Part shown: positions 39,279-51,599 of the stretch, in pieces | Position numbering within the stretch: the stretch's first letter is position 1 | Layout of the letters: the number at the start of each line of letters is the position of its first letter | Assembly (NCBI GenBank): GCA_944470555.2 | Contig: OX104134.1 | Coordinates: 110,354,701-110,418,700 of the forward strand | Origin: Heterobilharzia americana | Lineage: Eukaryota; Platyhelminthes; Trematoda; Strigeidida; Schistosomatidae | Reading direction: 5' to 3' | DNA: 64,000 bases | Notes under the pieces: generated by a model | What the model was told of the DNA's origin: nothing | Database searches by the model: none | What the model saw: only the letters and a program-made list of their open reading frames with translations | Program-made: the position numbers and the translations under genes

Positions 39279-39740
39279 TCATTTTTCGGAGCCAAGTGAA
39301 AGTTGCCATATTTTACTCTGAGTAAACAAATCCATGAAGCCCTTCTGGATTTCATTAAAGCCCTTGCTTAGTGATGAGTAAAGGAAGCCATATACAATTT
39401 GTAAGTCATCTGTAAACAGATAGGGCTTACCACGTTTTATTACATTAGAAATACCATTTATGTAATGGAGAAAGTATGAGGGCCACAACATGCCACCTCG
39501 ACTTACACCACTCAAATAGGCCTTGGGGGGAACAGTAGTGACTGAACTTTATTACTTGAGCGCACTGTCTAAGTAGTGAGCCTGTCCAGCATAACACAGG
39601 GTTAGTGAGTTCAAATGATCAGAGCTCTAGAATTAGCTGATTATAAGGTACCTTATCAAATGCTTTTTGAAGTTGAAAAATAAAGCATTAACGAAAAGGC
39701 CCTCTTCACTCTTTCGGGTCACCTCCCCAACGTACCATAG
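39279..39740 (-). pseudogene. RT fragment of the CR1-like element
   Basis: Near 39690-39650 the minus strand reads 'KAFDKVPYNQL' (family: KAFDxVPHxxL). From 39515 it reads 'MSGVSRGGMLWPSYFLHYINGISNVI', parallel to [21 protein letters not shown], then 'GKPYLFTDDLQIVY' with the catalytic box as FTDD rather than FADD. Only the central RT is present; thumb and 3' end are missing. Confidence 0.65.
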
Positions 39741-39767
39741 TAACTACCTTTTAAGAAATCATGCTAC

Positions 39768-39770
<3 letters not shown>

Positions 39771-39813
<43 letters not shown>
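39771..39813. repeat. (AT)n dinucleotide microsatellite
   Basis: About 43 bp of alternating A and T lying exactly between the endonuclease and RT remnants of the CR1-like element. Confidence 0.97.
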
Positions 39814-39814
<1 letters not shown>

Positions 39815-39815
<1 letters not shown>

Positions 39816-40375
39816 CCATTGGTGAAAACCAGTTCAAGTATACTACGATATCTGGTTGCTCGCGTTGTATGCTGGCGCAACCTCCCGCAGCCTGACACGT
39901 TGAACTTATCAAACCCCCTGGGCATTAGCTGCCACCTGATGTCAGGGGTACTCAAGTCTTCGCGCATAAAATTCACGGAGAAAGGCGATGACGTTGCACA
40001 AATAAATGCTTCAGTCAGTCTGTCACCATAATCTGCGATAGGGTGAGGAAGGTGGTATATGCTCCGTAGGAGGAGAGTTATGGCATTTGGAAACTTCACC
40101 ACAAACTACAGTGAGTGAGTGAGCAACTAAAGTCCTGACGTACCACAACTTGTCGCGGTAATGTTGGACCTAGTATAAATGATGTAACCACCTCCCCTAC
40201 CATCATATCCCCTCTAAGAAAAGTGCAAACCGTTTGCAGAGACGTCATTATCGGGAGTATCCGAAGCTCACCCCGCTTCGTTGACAGATGTTAGGTAGGG
40301 GTTATGCATGATCAACAACAGATTTATCTTACTCACTTTGTTGCGTATAGAACCAGGGTTAATCAGACAGAAGGT
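39815..40375 (-). pseudogene. Endonuclease domain of the CR1-like element
   Basis: The domain opens with 'LINPGSIRNKVSKINLLLIMH' near 40370-40310, matching the family pattern N-x-S-x-RNK at the start of AP-like endonucleases in CR1 elements. It closes with 'GCGRLRQHTTRATRYR' and 'LELVFTNG' near 39890-39815, matching 'TRYRxxxxSxLDLVFTN'. The catalytic blocks in between are scrambled by stops and shifts. Confidence 0.6.
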
Positions 40376-40883
40376 GGAAAATTGAGTAAGCGGTAGCACT
40401 TGAACATCTCTTCAAAAACTTGTTTCGGTAGATCAGATTGAACAGTGGTGGTTGGAAACACACAGTAGAGTTCGATTTCGGGGATATGTTGGTGAAATGA
40501 GATATTCCCGCTTTACTAAAATCATCAATCTTCACTGTATCAGGTGCTGAAATACTGTATGCAAGCCAGGAGGGTGGCAGGTCGCCGCAAGATCTCTCCC
40601 ACTGTTGCGGTTGTGAACCGCAGCAGAAAGCAGCGAGTCCAAAAACCTCATCGGTCGAACGACAAGAGGCGCTACCAGTCTGCGCAGTCCGAGAAAATTT
40701 GGGTTTTCGGCAAGTGTCCAGGGTACAGATGTTTGTCGAAATGATTGAAATGAGCCTTTAAATCCGGTAGCTCTACTTCCACTTTGGAAAGTGCGGCGTA
40801 TATTGTGTTGGGGAGCCAGTATCATAGGCTCCTACTGAGCAGCAGGCTGCGGGTTGAGAGGCGGTATTAGTGTGCTGCGGTGC

Positions 40884-42305
40884 TTAACAGAGAAGCTGTA
40901 TGTTCTGCAGATGGCTGTAGGGGGAAGACCCTGAGATTCCTCCCGTAGCTTTTGTTCTCCTGACTATGGGAGGCGTCTGTGTTGTAAATGTTTCCGCGCG
41001 AAATTTTTTCCTTTTACCACCATAGTTTTTGAATACTACTTTTCTGTTGGTTAAGGAAAGTGCCTTACCGATGAACGTCACTAACGTGTCTGTGCAGGGC
41101 AGCGGGATCACTCTTCCAACAGCATTATCACCGCCAGATTTAACTGGCCAAAAGCAGCTGTTTCGATTAATTGGTTTGTGTGCTATGGACTGGGGCGGCA
41201 AATCCAAACTGGAAGTTTTAGGTTTCTGAAATATGGCACTTTTAGGCCGTGCATTGCCAACGCACTCAGAGGTCATCACCTACGGTGAGAGGTTTAGGGA
41301 GCGAGGAAGCACATCTAAATTATTGGCTAGAAGATTCAGGTTTTGCGGGTGCATCCAGCGGGATCAAATGTGTATTGGACATACAGCTATCATTGCAGTC
41401 CAAATAAACAGCAACTGCGCATAAGTCACCATGACTGGTAGAGACTTTGCCTTCACTTTCAGTGGTCGCTTTTCTGTTGGTAGGTGAAATGGTAGTAACT
41501 GATGTGCAAGCAGCAATGTGCTCCCCCAGCTTTCGTTGATCTGCACTTGCAGAGTCATCTGATGCAATGGGCTGGCTTCCGGGTATCGGCCTGCCTTGAG
41601 TAGCCGTCGTTTTGGATGAAGCTTGTGGGACTCTATAAGATTTTGGTCCACGTGTGCGTCGCCGCCATGGCTCAAGATCTGGAGGTACCTGAAACTTTTC
41701 GAGGCATTTTAACGGTCTTACAGATCTGCGTAAACCACAGAACTGTCTCATTACACAGTAAGTCAAACGGAGTTATACTAGACTGGGGTGTTTATTGATC
41801 TTCTACTTAAGACGCCGGGCTGTGTACACAGACTCGTGCAAACCACAGGCTCGAGGAAAATCTTTTTTCGCAAGTTTCAGTACGAACATTTGAGGCACAT
41901 TCAGGACGATGCGCTGTGTGAGGAAATGGGCCATTTGCTGGATAAGTTGGCCAAGGCGTTCACTAAATTTTCACGTTTAACAAGACTGTCCAGTAACGAG
42001 TCTGTTGTGGGATCCAATAGGCAAATCAGTGGCGTAAGACAGCCTAGTTTACGCTGCAGATCAGTAAATGCATTGGTGTTGCCCTATTTACTACGTCCGT
42101 TTGCAGTAATATCATTATGTAAGTCATTCATGAGCTTTGACGGATCAAAAGAGAGACTGTTAGCAAATTCACTATTTTCAGACCCCGGTGACGGGTTTGA
42201 AACCTTTAGTCTCTTGGTTTCAAGCACTGGTTCATTTTCGACAACTAAATCCTTGCTCATGCTAACGTTGGAAGCCACAGATATCAAGCAATAATGTAAA
42301 TACAT
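40884..42305 (-). pseudogene. ORF1 (gag-like) remnant of the CR1-like element
   Basis: Three consecutive minus frames (42305-42084, 41766-41320, 41279-40884) carry serine- and proline-rich sequence. The middle one has 'RSVRPLKCLEKF' followed by 'VPPDLEPWRRRTRG'. This resembles the 'RPLKV...SPDLTPxxR' nucleic-acid-binding block found in ORF1 of CR1-like elements. Its position just upstream of the endonuclease supports this. The exact start is not resolvable because frameshifts separate the pieces. Confidence 0.45.
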
Positions 42306-42320
42306 TGTCAGACGGTTAAA

Positions 42321-43170
42321 ATAGCAGGAATATAAACTTCATGGCAACGCAGATTCAAGTCACTACTTGTCTTGCAAACTCAGCTTCGGTAGTAAACTGG
42401 TGCTTAAAACAGTGAAATGCTATAACTTCCCGTCAAATGTCAAAGCACACTAAAGTTCGGCGGACTGTCCCAGGATTTAGATGACGATGAAAGGGCCTCA
42501 GATTTGCCAACGATGGTTACCGCAAAAAATGACAGCCATAATTAACAGGTAGCGTATACATGTGAATTCATCAGTTTTCAGACAAAACTGGCAAACAGGT
42601 AGTAGCTAGACCTCCAGAATCCCAGAGCACAGAAAAAACAAATAACGTAACGTTCACTTCGTAAGCCATGCTGATAACAAACCAGTATGCTAACGAGTAT
42701 AACGGTAAAGAGTATAATAAAGTACCTGCTACTTTTGGTATGTTTTGTGGATACCGACGTAAAGGGATGCCCACTCAGGGTGGCCTGCAGGAAAAATATC
42801 CATGCAAGTGATATATTAACGCACTTCCATGTTGTGATTCAACTTATCAGCTGGCACAGTGTACCCGATTAAGTTGGAGAATGTCTACGTAGAGAAATAT
42901 TAAACTGCGATAGAGTAGGGTGCACAAAGAGTTTCAGAAGCTAGACTTGGATGGAAAATCGGACAAGACATATTCGTGAAAAGCTATACGTTTTAGTTGG
43001 TGATGACGTGATAATACTTATTCGGCGAATTAGTGCAGTGGAACTAGGCACCCCGTAGTTGTTTAGTGCACTTTGCTTCCTGCTGTAGTCGGCTGTATGT
43101 CACTTTTTCACACTGGTTGCCCAGTTACTGGTTTAGGATTTGTCCCGGTGAGAACTTGACAGACTCAAAG
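42321..43170. other. Unassigned DNA upstream of the CR1-like ORF1
   Basis: No frame with recognisable content. It could include the 5' leader of the minus-strand CR1-like element. Confidence 0.4.
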
Positions 43171-43487
43171 ACCAATCACTAATTATTTGGACTTGTTATA
43201 TACACACGAACACGAGACCAAGGAAGAACACGATAGCGTAGTCGGATGGAATAGTATATTTGGTTGGTTGTACCAAGATACCGATGCGTTCAAACTAACT
43301 GGCTAGACAGTCGAATGCCAGCCGTGCAACTTAACACGACAGCGTGCCAAATGGCCCGGATGCTCGACAGAGGGCCTTCAGCTCAGTGAGTCCAGTTAGA
43401 CCATCAAGGTCAGCATCACTGTTGAATGTCGTCGAACCCTAGGTTATTGATCTTGAGGAAGTGTGTGACGCTACATACTCATTCTCA
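43171..43487 (-). repeat. 330 bp dispersed repeat, copy 2 (inverted)
   Basis: Reverse complement of 18600-18931 with the same blocks in order: GAACACGATAGCGTAGTC, TACCAAGATACCGATGCG, CACGACAGCGTGCCAAA and CGAACCCTAGG, ending in GTGTGTGACGCTACA. Unlike copy 1, no hammerhead SINE is joined to it. Confidence 0.8.
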
Positions 43488-45299
43488 TGGCACTTACGAG
43501 CAGTGCCATTCATGGTTCTCTCCACAACTCAGTGTCACAGGGAATACAAATCAGACGTGAATATAGACAATCTAATGCGACAGTTAAAGACTTTTCATTC
43601 ACCTTGGTTTTCACTTCGACGTATCTCTAGCCAAAGTACCGTAGATACTATCGTCTTTAGGGAAATTAAAGGCTGAAAAGGTCCCCACAGTGCAGATCTG
43701 CAGTAGCTGAAAATATCGCGTAAACAGAACGCTTCTTCCACAAGGCTAAGACGTTTCTGTAGGATTCGTTGGGCGCTTCATCGGCGTCGCCTGTGAATTA
43801 ATCTCTGAATTTGCACAGTATGCGATGGCAATTTAAATTTACAATACTCGGTGGGTGTATGACCCCTCATAAGAGATCTCCGGTATGCCAGGTTACGTGT
43901 GAGAAAACTCCTCCCGATTCCAACGTGGGAAGTGTTTTAGAATACGATTGGACGCAAACATCAGATAGGCAACCATGCAACTGGACAAAGCCGTGAAGAA
44001 GGGCTTCTCCAGCCGTCCCGGATGCATTCGGCGTGACTTACAAATCATCATAATCATAACTTTACGTGGAAAACTCTGTTGACTGCATTTCTCATAGTCT
44101 TCATAACGCACTTTTACCAAGTCTTTCAAGCCTTCTCTTGCTGTGTTCTCTCGTCTTTCGTTTTCCCTTCTATTCTGCAGATGCATGCTCTGGAATCCAG
44201 CACGGTGAAATTGATATCCTGCCTGTTTGAACTACTGCGGGGAAACCAACCACATTTACCTCCACCTAGCGCCAAGTCAGCAAGTACAAAAGCAAACGTT
44301 CACTGTGGAAAGTCAGCGGGTTTACTATTTTCATCCCGTCACGAAATTATATACTGCTGAACCACTACCTAACATCTTAATGTAATGCTTACCAGTGAAT
44401 GCTCATCCGACGAACCTTCTATGCGGTCAAACTGTTACTATCATGTTGCTTGTAAGCCCTTTATTCGAGAAATACTCATATTTACAAGCCCTGCAGCCAG
44501 TATGCTCATACTAAGTTCTTAGTTTTACTTGCGACCACCTGCCTTTCTGTAACATGAGTGGCAAATGTTACGCGCTTAACTGCCAACTCTTCCTTCAGGT
44601 TTCGGAGTCATATTTGTTCACTAACTCAAAAATAGGAGTTAGTGGATTCTCACTTACTTCAAAGTCTGACCAGACCATGATTGCAATGTAGATATTCTCC
44701 TGCTTTGATCGTATGAGATACAAGTAAGGGTACAGGTTCGCATACAATTATAAATCTGAGTGGAAATGTAGAAAAATGGTTGTAATCATCTAGCACCGCT
44801 GTTCGAAGGCTTACAGTCTCATCCAGACTTTGTTCGGATACCTAACCAGAGAGAGAACAAAGACATGAGATCAAAGTCCTTTTTAGTTTTAACTGCAATA
44901 TGAGGCTCTTCGATAGGAAACGGTAACAGAACCACGAGCTTTGAAGGATCCTGGATAATTATGTGCACTAACAACATATGCTGGAGCTCACAGACAATAT
45001 TCCTGCCGTTTCAACCACTTGCTACCTTTTAATTTGCACAACGTTCCTCTATTTTACCCCCTATTCCCACCTGGCTTACTGTACGGCGTGTCAAAATTGT
45101 CGTCCTTATACTGTTTTTGTTTCTAAAACGGAATTGAACCACTATCATGTTATTGGTGGGAAGCTCTGGATCTAATATGATCGCATCAAGATAGGCCTCC
45201 ATATAAATATAAGAGCATAACAATCTTCTTAACATCCTTCTTATTAATTGGATGATTTGAAATAACACAAACACGAATAATTCATAACACAGCTTCCAA

Positions 45300-45302
<3 letters not shown>
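43488..45302. other. Unassigned DNA, no gene recognised
   Basis: A 97-codon minus frame at 43893-44186 and a plus frame at 44079-44360 overlap each other and show no family motif. Probably old repeat sequence. Confidence 0.4.

Positions 45303-45355
<53 letters not shown>
45303..45355. repeat. (AT)n dinucleotide microsatellite
   Basis: About 53 bp of alternating A and T. The Ile-Tyr frame through it is not a gene. Confidence 0.97.
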
Positions 45356-45357
<2 letters not shown>

Positions 45358-45979
45358 TGAAATTATCATAAATCATGAAAATTTGGAATAACTAGTCTTT
45401 ATCTTCGCACCCATTAACTTTATCCTATATATTGTTATTTCTTTTGCACATGGAAATTGTTACTACCGGAAAATCAATTAGAATGACATAAATATTTGTA
45501 CAAGAGCTTATAAATAGCTTCTAATGGCCACATACGTAAAAATGGTATGCCCTGGCAAACCCAAAAAGAAAGTACTATGATTATTAAGTTTTGTACTTCC
45601 TGGCTCTCATCAGCAAGGCGTATCTGAAAGCTCGAGAGAGCTGATGTTCCGTGTGAGATTCAAAGGAACGTCGTGCAGTGCTATGGACAGAAACATTGTA
45701 ATTGAGCTTTTCAAGCCGTCTTGGACAACTGCATTCACTTATACGGATCTGAATATTCCGTGGGAGGTCAGTTCTCTTACGAAGCTACTCTAAATGTTGG
45801 CTTGGTAATAAATGAAAACAAAATCAGTGCTGAGACCACCTGCTATCGGTCGAGGTGTAACTGTATTCACAAAAGCAACCTACAACGCGTGGAAACGAAT
45901 TTTCTTTAGACCGGAACTGCTCGCTGTGTCTAACGTCAATAGTCTTCGAATTCTAAGACAAAATATACAAACAAAAAAG

Positions 45980-46560
45980 AGTAGCAATTAAATCTTCAAT
46001 ATTCCCGGTTGTAGTCGACATATTTATGGATGACTATGAAAGCAAATGGAATTAGTAACCCTTTAACCCAGCTTGAAAGTATAGTGGCGATACGTAGACG
46101 ACGTGTTGACTGTATTGAAATCCAAACATATGCAGTGTTCTCATACACAGAAGTTAAATAGTAGGTCCAGTCTCATTCACTTATGGATTAGAAAACGATG
46201 AGGGAGAACTACATATGTTGAGTTGTAAACTCAAGCAAAGAAAAAATGACAGTTTAGATACCAGTGTTTGCAGGAAAACATCACACTGGAATAAATACAT
46301 GGGTTTCACATTGTATCATCCTATATCTGTTAAGGTAGACTTGGTAAAGTACTTAATTTATTGAGCTCCAAGTTTGACTACATTAAGAACTACTATTGAG
46401 GCATCTGTAAAATGAATTGGGTTATTATTTGTGCTCTTATAAACTGTTGTTTAACAGTTGTGAAACAAAAAAATATGGTCTCATCCTTAGACCCGGAATT
46501 ATCCTGTAGTAGTTTAAATGGAACCAATCATCAAAACGTACTGGAACTGAAGTGAACTAT
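45980..46560 (+). mobile_element. Decayed Penelope-like element, RT catalytic region
   Basis: Plus-strand translation gives 'VAIKSSIFPVVVDIFMDDYESKW' in order at 45987-46053, split here only by substitutions from the family pattern VAMGSPxSPVVADIFM. Then comes 'RYVDDVLTVL' at about 46090-46119, containing the catalytic YVDD. 'GELHMLSCKLKQRKNDSLDTSVCRKT' lies near 46205-46280, and 'NKYMGFTLYHPISVKVDLVKYL' near 46295-46355, matching 'FxSYHPxxxKxxLVxxL'. Frames shift several times. The catalytic Asp pair is kept, but the protein cannot be made. The GIY-YIG part was not found. Confidence 0.75.
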
Positions 46561-47124
46561 GAGTATATAGCACGGAAAAGATCCATTTAACGTATCACAA
46601 AAACACATATCTAGATCCTGAGATGGAGTTTAAAGAGGTGATTTAAAGCCAATATATAACAGTCAAAACATCTACTGTGAAAATAATATGATATTAAGGA
46701 AACAACATACTAATTACCAAAGTAAAAAAATACAACAAAATCCAAAACTTTAAACACCTAGGATACGAAATAACATAAATATTTCAAAACAGGAAATGCA
46801 TTTGTTGCACAAAGGAATGTATCAATACAGACGTGAAAATTGTCACGCTCATTACAAATAAGTTACTTACTAGAAAAGGAATCAAAGAATCAACAAAAGA
46901 AAATGATTGTTGGTAAAAAGGCACAGCCCGTTTGATTCACAGCACAAAACACACTTTGTTTACCTAGAATAAATAACAAGTATTCTAGTGTGTAATCACG
47001 AAAGCTTATGTTGTCATTCTAGAAAACTTGAAGGACCTGAGAATATAAATTGTGTGAAGAAAAAGGAATATGAGATGGTGAAAATATCTATCGACAGATA
47101 TGTACGATTACGCAAGGTTCATGC

Positions 47125-47360
47125 TCATTGCTGCCTTTCCAGCTTGTTGCAATAAATCTCGTGATGTGAGCATACAGATGTAGCAATCAGCAGATTCCAT
47201 CTCCTTCGTGCAGCAACAAATCTGAGAGCAGCAACTTCACCATACGTACAGCCACCGGGGAATGCTACAACAACCGGTTGGTCGGTGCTGACAAGAGGCA
47301 AAGGACGGGCCATTGGAGCGTTTGGGCGATTTTTCGTAAGAAACATATCGTTTTGATATC
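47125..47360 (-). CDS. VPS33A: Vps33-like protein, last coding exon
   Basis: Sec1/Munc18-family Vps33 is the core SNARE-binding subunit of the HOPS and CORVET tethering complexes at endosomes and lysosomes. This exon encodes the carboxy end: 'QPVVVAFPGGCTYGEVAALRFVAARR' then 'LLIATSV', matching the family's closing block (FxGGxTxxEIAALRF ... xIATT). It ends at TGA 47127-47125. The acceptor is CTGCAG|GA with the exon starting at 47360. The first two bases complete a codon begun in exon 55208-55482, so both exons join in phase and give 169 residues plus stop. Choice of VPS33A over VPS33B rests on IATS and YVYSG and is tentative. The family call is firm. Confidence 0.82.
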
Positions 47361-49429
47361 CTGCAGCCGTTAGTGAGGGATCACAAAGATTTATGAGGCC
47401 TAGATTCGAAGCAACTTGTAGAAAAAGAACAAACGATTAAAAGTACAAGAAGTCTTTTTATAAGTTAAGAGGGGACAAGACCAATTAGTTAGTTAGCATC
47501 AATTAATCGTCAATGAGATTTTTAACTATCACTAGACTTATGATAAATATTTCTCGTAATGTGAAGGATTGAAAATTAGTCTACGAACAGTTTTCACTAC
47601 CATACCATGTGTATTGACCGAGGTATCTAGAACAGAAAACTTACAATTTAATGTGAAACTTTTAACTTATTTCTCATGAGAGAAAGAGGCATATCAATTC
47701 ATTGAGATTTCAACCTACACTGTCTGTTATAAATGGAGTGTCATGCGTGCCACTTGATAACCCGTTTCGTGTAGAATGAGTGAGCCAGGGAAGAAGTTAA
47801 GAGCTCTCAAAACAAAGAATGGTATTTCTTCATACATGAATATCGGCATAGGATTGCGTTAAATGACTGTTACGCTACGTTAATCGCTCATCTAAAGCTA
47901 AAAAGTAACTTTACCCAATATTATTACATACATTCCCTAACTTCAATTACTTAACCTTGGAAACTCCAATTATTCTCGAAAATTCAGTGCACTGCCTTAT
48001 CTAGTCACAAAATACCAGCTTTCCCATAGAAATATTTCACTGTGACAAAAACTACTGGAAAAAAAACATATCAAGTATTAAAACAGAAAATTATGCCACT
48101 TTGGGCAGTTAATGTCAATAGGGATGTATTTATGACACGGAGTATAGACTATACGACAGACTTCTGTAACTAATAGCAGCGACCTTGACGTGTTAATCGG
48201 CTTACGTGTCACAATGATTCGATGAGGTACCCTGGTGAAAACATTTGTTTCTTCTTGAGGTTTTATGATATCAGAAACGTCAGCTGAATTGTGGTAGGAC
48301 AAAAGGAAGAAACCGTCATAATGTCCGAGGACGAAGTCATAATACTGACTAGACGGGTGTGACAACAGTAAAGTATGTTCCATGGTTGACCTGCAGTACC
48401 ACGTTGATGGTACTTTTCCATGGAGAAGGAAGGATTGGTTAAGGTCGAACCGAAAAGTAACACAACCCCCTACCCGGAAGTATTCCGGTGCCGGCGTTCA
48501 GAATTTTTTTTCTGCCCAACGACAGCAAAATAAAATCTAAATCCAACAATCCTGAAAAGGCCATGTGTGACAAACCTCAAAGAGATGTTCAATAAGTTCT
48601 CTAGTCATACACAATAATTTCCTTCCAGGTAAGCTGCAGAAACAACTTCCACAGTATAGGCAGCCTGGAAGCATCAGGTAAGCTTCCAGTAGTTGACAAA
48701 ACCCAAATAACCATAAATTACTCCCCTCCTTTTCTTTTCTCCTGCTTTGCCTTCACTAACCGATATCAGAATTAAGCCTATTAGAACATCATCATCGTCT
48801 TACCCTGAGACCATACCTAGCTATCCACGTCAACGGAATACTGCTCAGAGTCTGCTGAAACCCAACTATCTATTTCACACTGCAACTTTTACCATTCTAG
48901 CCCTATGCCTAATTCGATAATACCAATCTTTTGCCAAGACGCTGGAATCCCGAGCCAAAAATGTATGCTATTCTGAGACAAACACACAGGATTCAAGTTT
49001 GATTATTCAACCAATATCACCTAGCCAATGTGATGAATCAGCAGAACTTACTTCGCTACAGTTCGCAGATTCAGTGGTAGCTCTCGTGGAATCGTTTGTA
49101 TAGGCATGACTTTGAACGCACTTATCGAAAGGATATCATTCGACAGCTGTCTGTGTACTGTCTGACTGAACGGTTTTGTGAAAACTGGGAGGTATCATAA
49201 CATTGAATGGTGCCTTTTAATATCCGCCCACGCGCCTGCCAACTGCAGTCCAAATGATACGACAGAAGTAGTCGTCCCCATAATACTTTCATGTCTGACA
49301 ATCACTTGCTACTGACTAGCACAAACTCCAAGCACAATGAAAAACACTGTCAACATCAAACAAATGATGAACACAGATTTATCATATGTTATAAGCCATA
49401 GTTGAAGAGGACCGGTGGAGGATGGCCTT
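47361..49429. other. Vps33 intron, proximal part
   Basis: Intronic DNA between the last Vps33 exon and the first SR2-like fragment. A 101-codon minus frame at 48078-48383 has no recognisable motif and no strong splice pair. Nothing else was identified. Confidence 0.6.
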
Positions 49430-50240
49430 TCTAGAGTTCCGATCTCGCATTATTGCGAGCACGTGCTTGTTTGACCCTTGCTGGTCTCTGAAAAGGGACG
49501 GCATTTAAGCTTGGGTGCTCCCGATTGGAAGGAGAGAACATCAAGCGTTTATTTAGCGGAGAGACAGCTGAGGATTTATCTCAATAAGTTATTAATTCTC
49601 ATCTTGATGAAGCCTGGCGTAATATGAAGTCTACTTTGGCAGCCAACACCCAAAATTTACCAAAAGCCAGTCACTTTCGGCAATCTCATTCTATCTGATT
49701 GGTGAGGGAAGACTCACTCCAGGTAGGTTTGATTACAATAAGGAGCGAAAGCAGTACAAGATTAAATTGACTAAGAGTCCACAATGATAGCACGCAGTGT
49801 CTGGTAGAGAAAGCGAAATATATAGAGAAGGCATCAGTATCAAGTAACACCCGTTGAATGTTTAGGCTTATTAAGAATATCCGTAAGAACAAGGCCAAAG
49901 TTAATGAGACCATAGCCGAAAACGATGGGATACTGATAATCGCTAAGTGCAGGGGACTAAAACGTTGGGTCAAATACTTCGAAGAACAGTTCAACTGGCC
50001 CAAAGCAGCACTTCAGTTCTTTAGTATCCAGTCCAAACCTGAATGGGAAATATAGGTCCTCAAACTCTCCCAAAAGTTGAGGATGCTGTTTCGAAACTGA
50101 AACAATGCAAAGCAGTAGCAGGACCTGATGGTTTGCCATCGAAGGTTTTGAAAGATGGAAGTAGAAAGTCACTGAGTATAGTGATGGACGTACTAAGTAG
50201 CATATGACAACTAGACGTAGTCCTGTCACACTGATCCTAC
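49430..50240 (+). mobile_element. Decayed SR2-like RTE fragment in the Vps33 intron
   Basis: Plus-strand pieces read 'RLFSGETAEDLSQ' near 49545-49580, 'AWRNMKSTLAANTQN' near 49610-49660, 'MFRLIKNIRKNKAKVNETIAENDG' near 49858-49930, 'RWVKYFEEQFNWP' near 49960-50000 and 'AGPDGLPSKVLK' near 50120-50155. These are the linker and first RT blocks of an SR2-type protein (family: RWAEHFxEQFNWPxA and AAGPDGLxPE). Endonuclease and catalytic RT are missing. It is antisense to Vps33. Confidence 0.75.
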
Positions 50241-51599
50241 TTCACTGACCATTCACTCTTCGATGGCTTCTTAAGCTGGGACACTTTGAAAGACCTTGAT
50301 TTTCGGATTCCTTCGTCTTTCATGAACTTTTGTCAACTTCCTCATCACTTATTTTACTATCTCCTTTTTTGTCTGCTCCTGTGAAGTGTGTCAACTTGAA
50401 CCTATGCACTAATGTTAAAGGTTCTACATTTCGTCTGCTTGATTCCTGTAACAAGTAGGATCATCCACAATTTCAAAGAAAATTTTCTATTATAGTGCTT
50501 CGTCATGGAAGAGACTTTACGGATATAACAGTCGGTATCAAAATCACTTCTAAATTATTCCTATTTCAGAATATGTGAGTCTTGATATCAAAAATTTGAA
50601 TATTCTCCTAAAGAAGCTGTAACATACACAGCGAAACATTTAGAAAAATCTTGTTTCAATTTTCTAAACACGCTAGGATCATATTAAAACTTACCTATAT
50701 AATGATTAAACAAGACTTGGATCTCAAATTCTTCCCAGACATTCGTTACAACTATGGAACTGGATGTTTACAATGTTTTTAATTCTGGTCTTAGGACTTA
50801 TTTACATTCTCTCTAATTCTTGAATGCTAGCAATTACTTCAGACAGGTTTACAACCCTAAGAACAAATTTATCTTCCTTATCCATAATCCCAAAGCTAAA
50901 TTAATCACTTTATAAACTTCAGGATCAAAATTTGACCTGATAGAAGTGAATAGGTTAGGGTGTCAGAACTTACTAATTAAACAGTCGATAACTTGTAAAG
51001 GTTTCATTCTCTGAAGAAGCGATTTCCACGAAGTCGTAAAATGTCAGAAATTTATTTTACTACTTCATTGGTATTTTACAAATATAGTTCACTTACATAT
51101 GTATGTTTACATTTAAGTATTGACCATGTAATTATTTAAATTGTATGTAGCTGATGGGAATTCCGCAAAGTTGGATGACGTAATTTTATTCTATAAATAC
51201 TGTTCTCATTGTGATATACGGACAGTTCAACTTGGTTTATTAATGTACTAGTATACCACAGAGGCAAACATACACTAATGGCCTTGAAGTGACAGCAAAC
51301 GATTTTTACTGAGGACAAGTTAACTCCATTTTGTCATCAACGCACATGAAAAAGAACGTGTTGTGAAGCACTCCAAATAAACAACTCCTTTGAGTACATA
51401 TTAACGAGAGGCTCAATGTACACAGTAATTCTGATTGACTGACTGACAAAATCAACGTGGAAATCACGTTGTCACACTCCACAGTGGTACAAAAAGAACA
51501 GGTAGATAGAAATGGAGTGATATCAAAGTAGATAAAATTGTGTGAGAATAAACAATTTGAAGATAAAGGTTAGTGCAAATATTCAAGCTTTCCAAGATG
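50241..51599. other. Vps33 intron, AT-rich, nothing recognised
   Basis: Only short frames. No repeat was matched elsewhere in the window. Confidence 0.6.

Larger units (their letters stand above)
39270..42320 (-). mobile_element. Decayed CR1-like (SR1-type) retrotransposon with internal deletion
   Basis: On the minus strand the parts of a CR1-like element appear in order: ORF1 remnants (42305 to ~40880), endonuclease (about 40370-39815) and RT (about 39740-39279). Between endonuclease and RT the expected several hundred codons are missing and an (AT)n array (39771-39813) sits at the junction. The assignment rests on short conserved blocks described in the sub-entries. All frames are broken. 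A naming search against schistosome SR1 and Perere elements would settle the family. Confidence 0.65.

Noticed and set aside
40120..40140. Short GTGAGTGAGTGAG run that might be a second tetranucleotide array
   Set aside because: Only about three units; too short to separate from chance.
45029..45376. 115-codon minus frame beginning with repeated Ile-Tyr
   Set aside because: Half is the (AT)n microsatellite and the rest has no motif or splice support. The same applies to the frames through 5090-5148 and 39771-39813.
48078..48383. 101-codon minus frame considered as another Vps33 exon
   Set aside because: The exons at 55208 and 47125 already join in phase, and this frame lacks conserved content and good splice sites.
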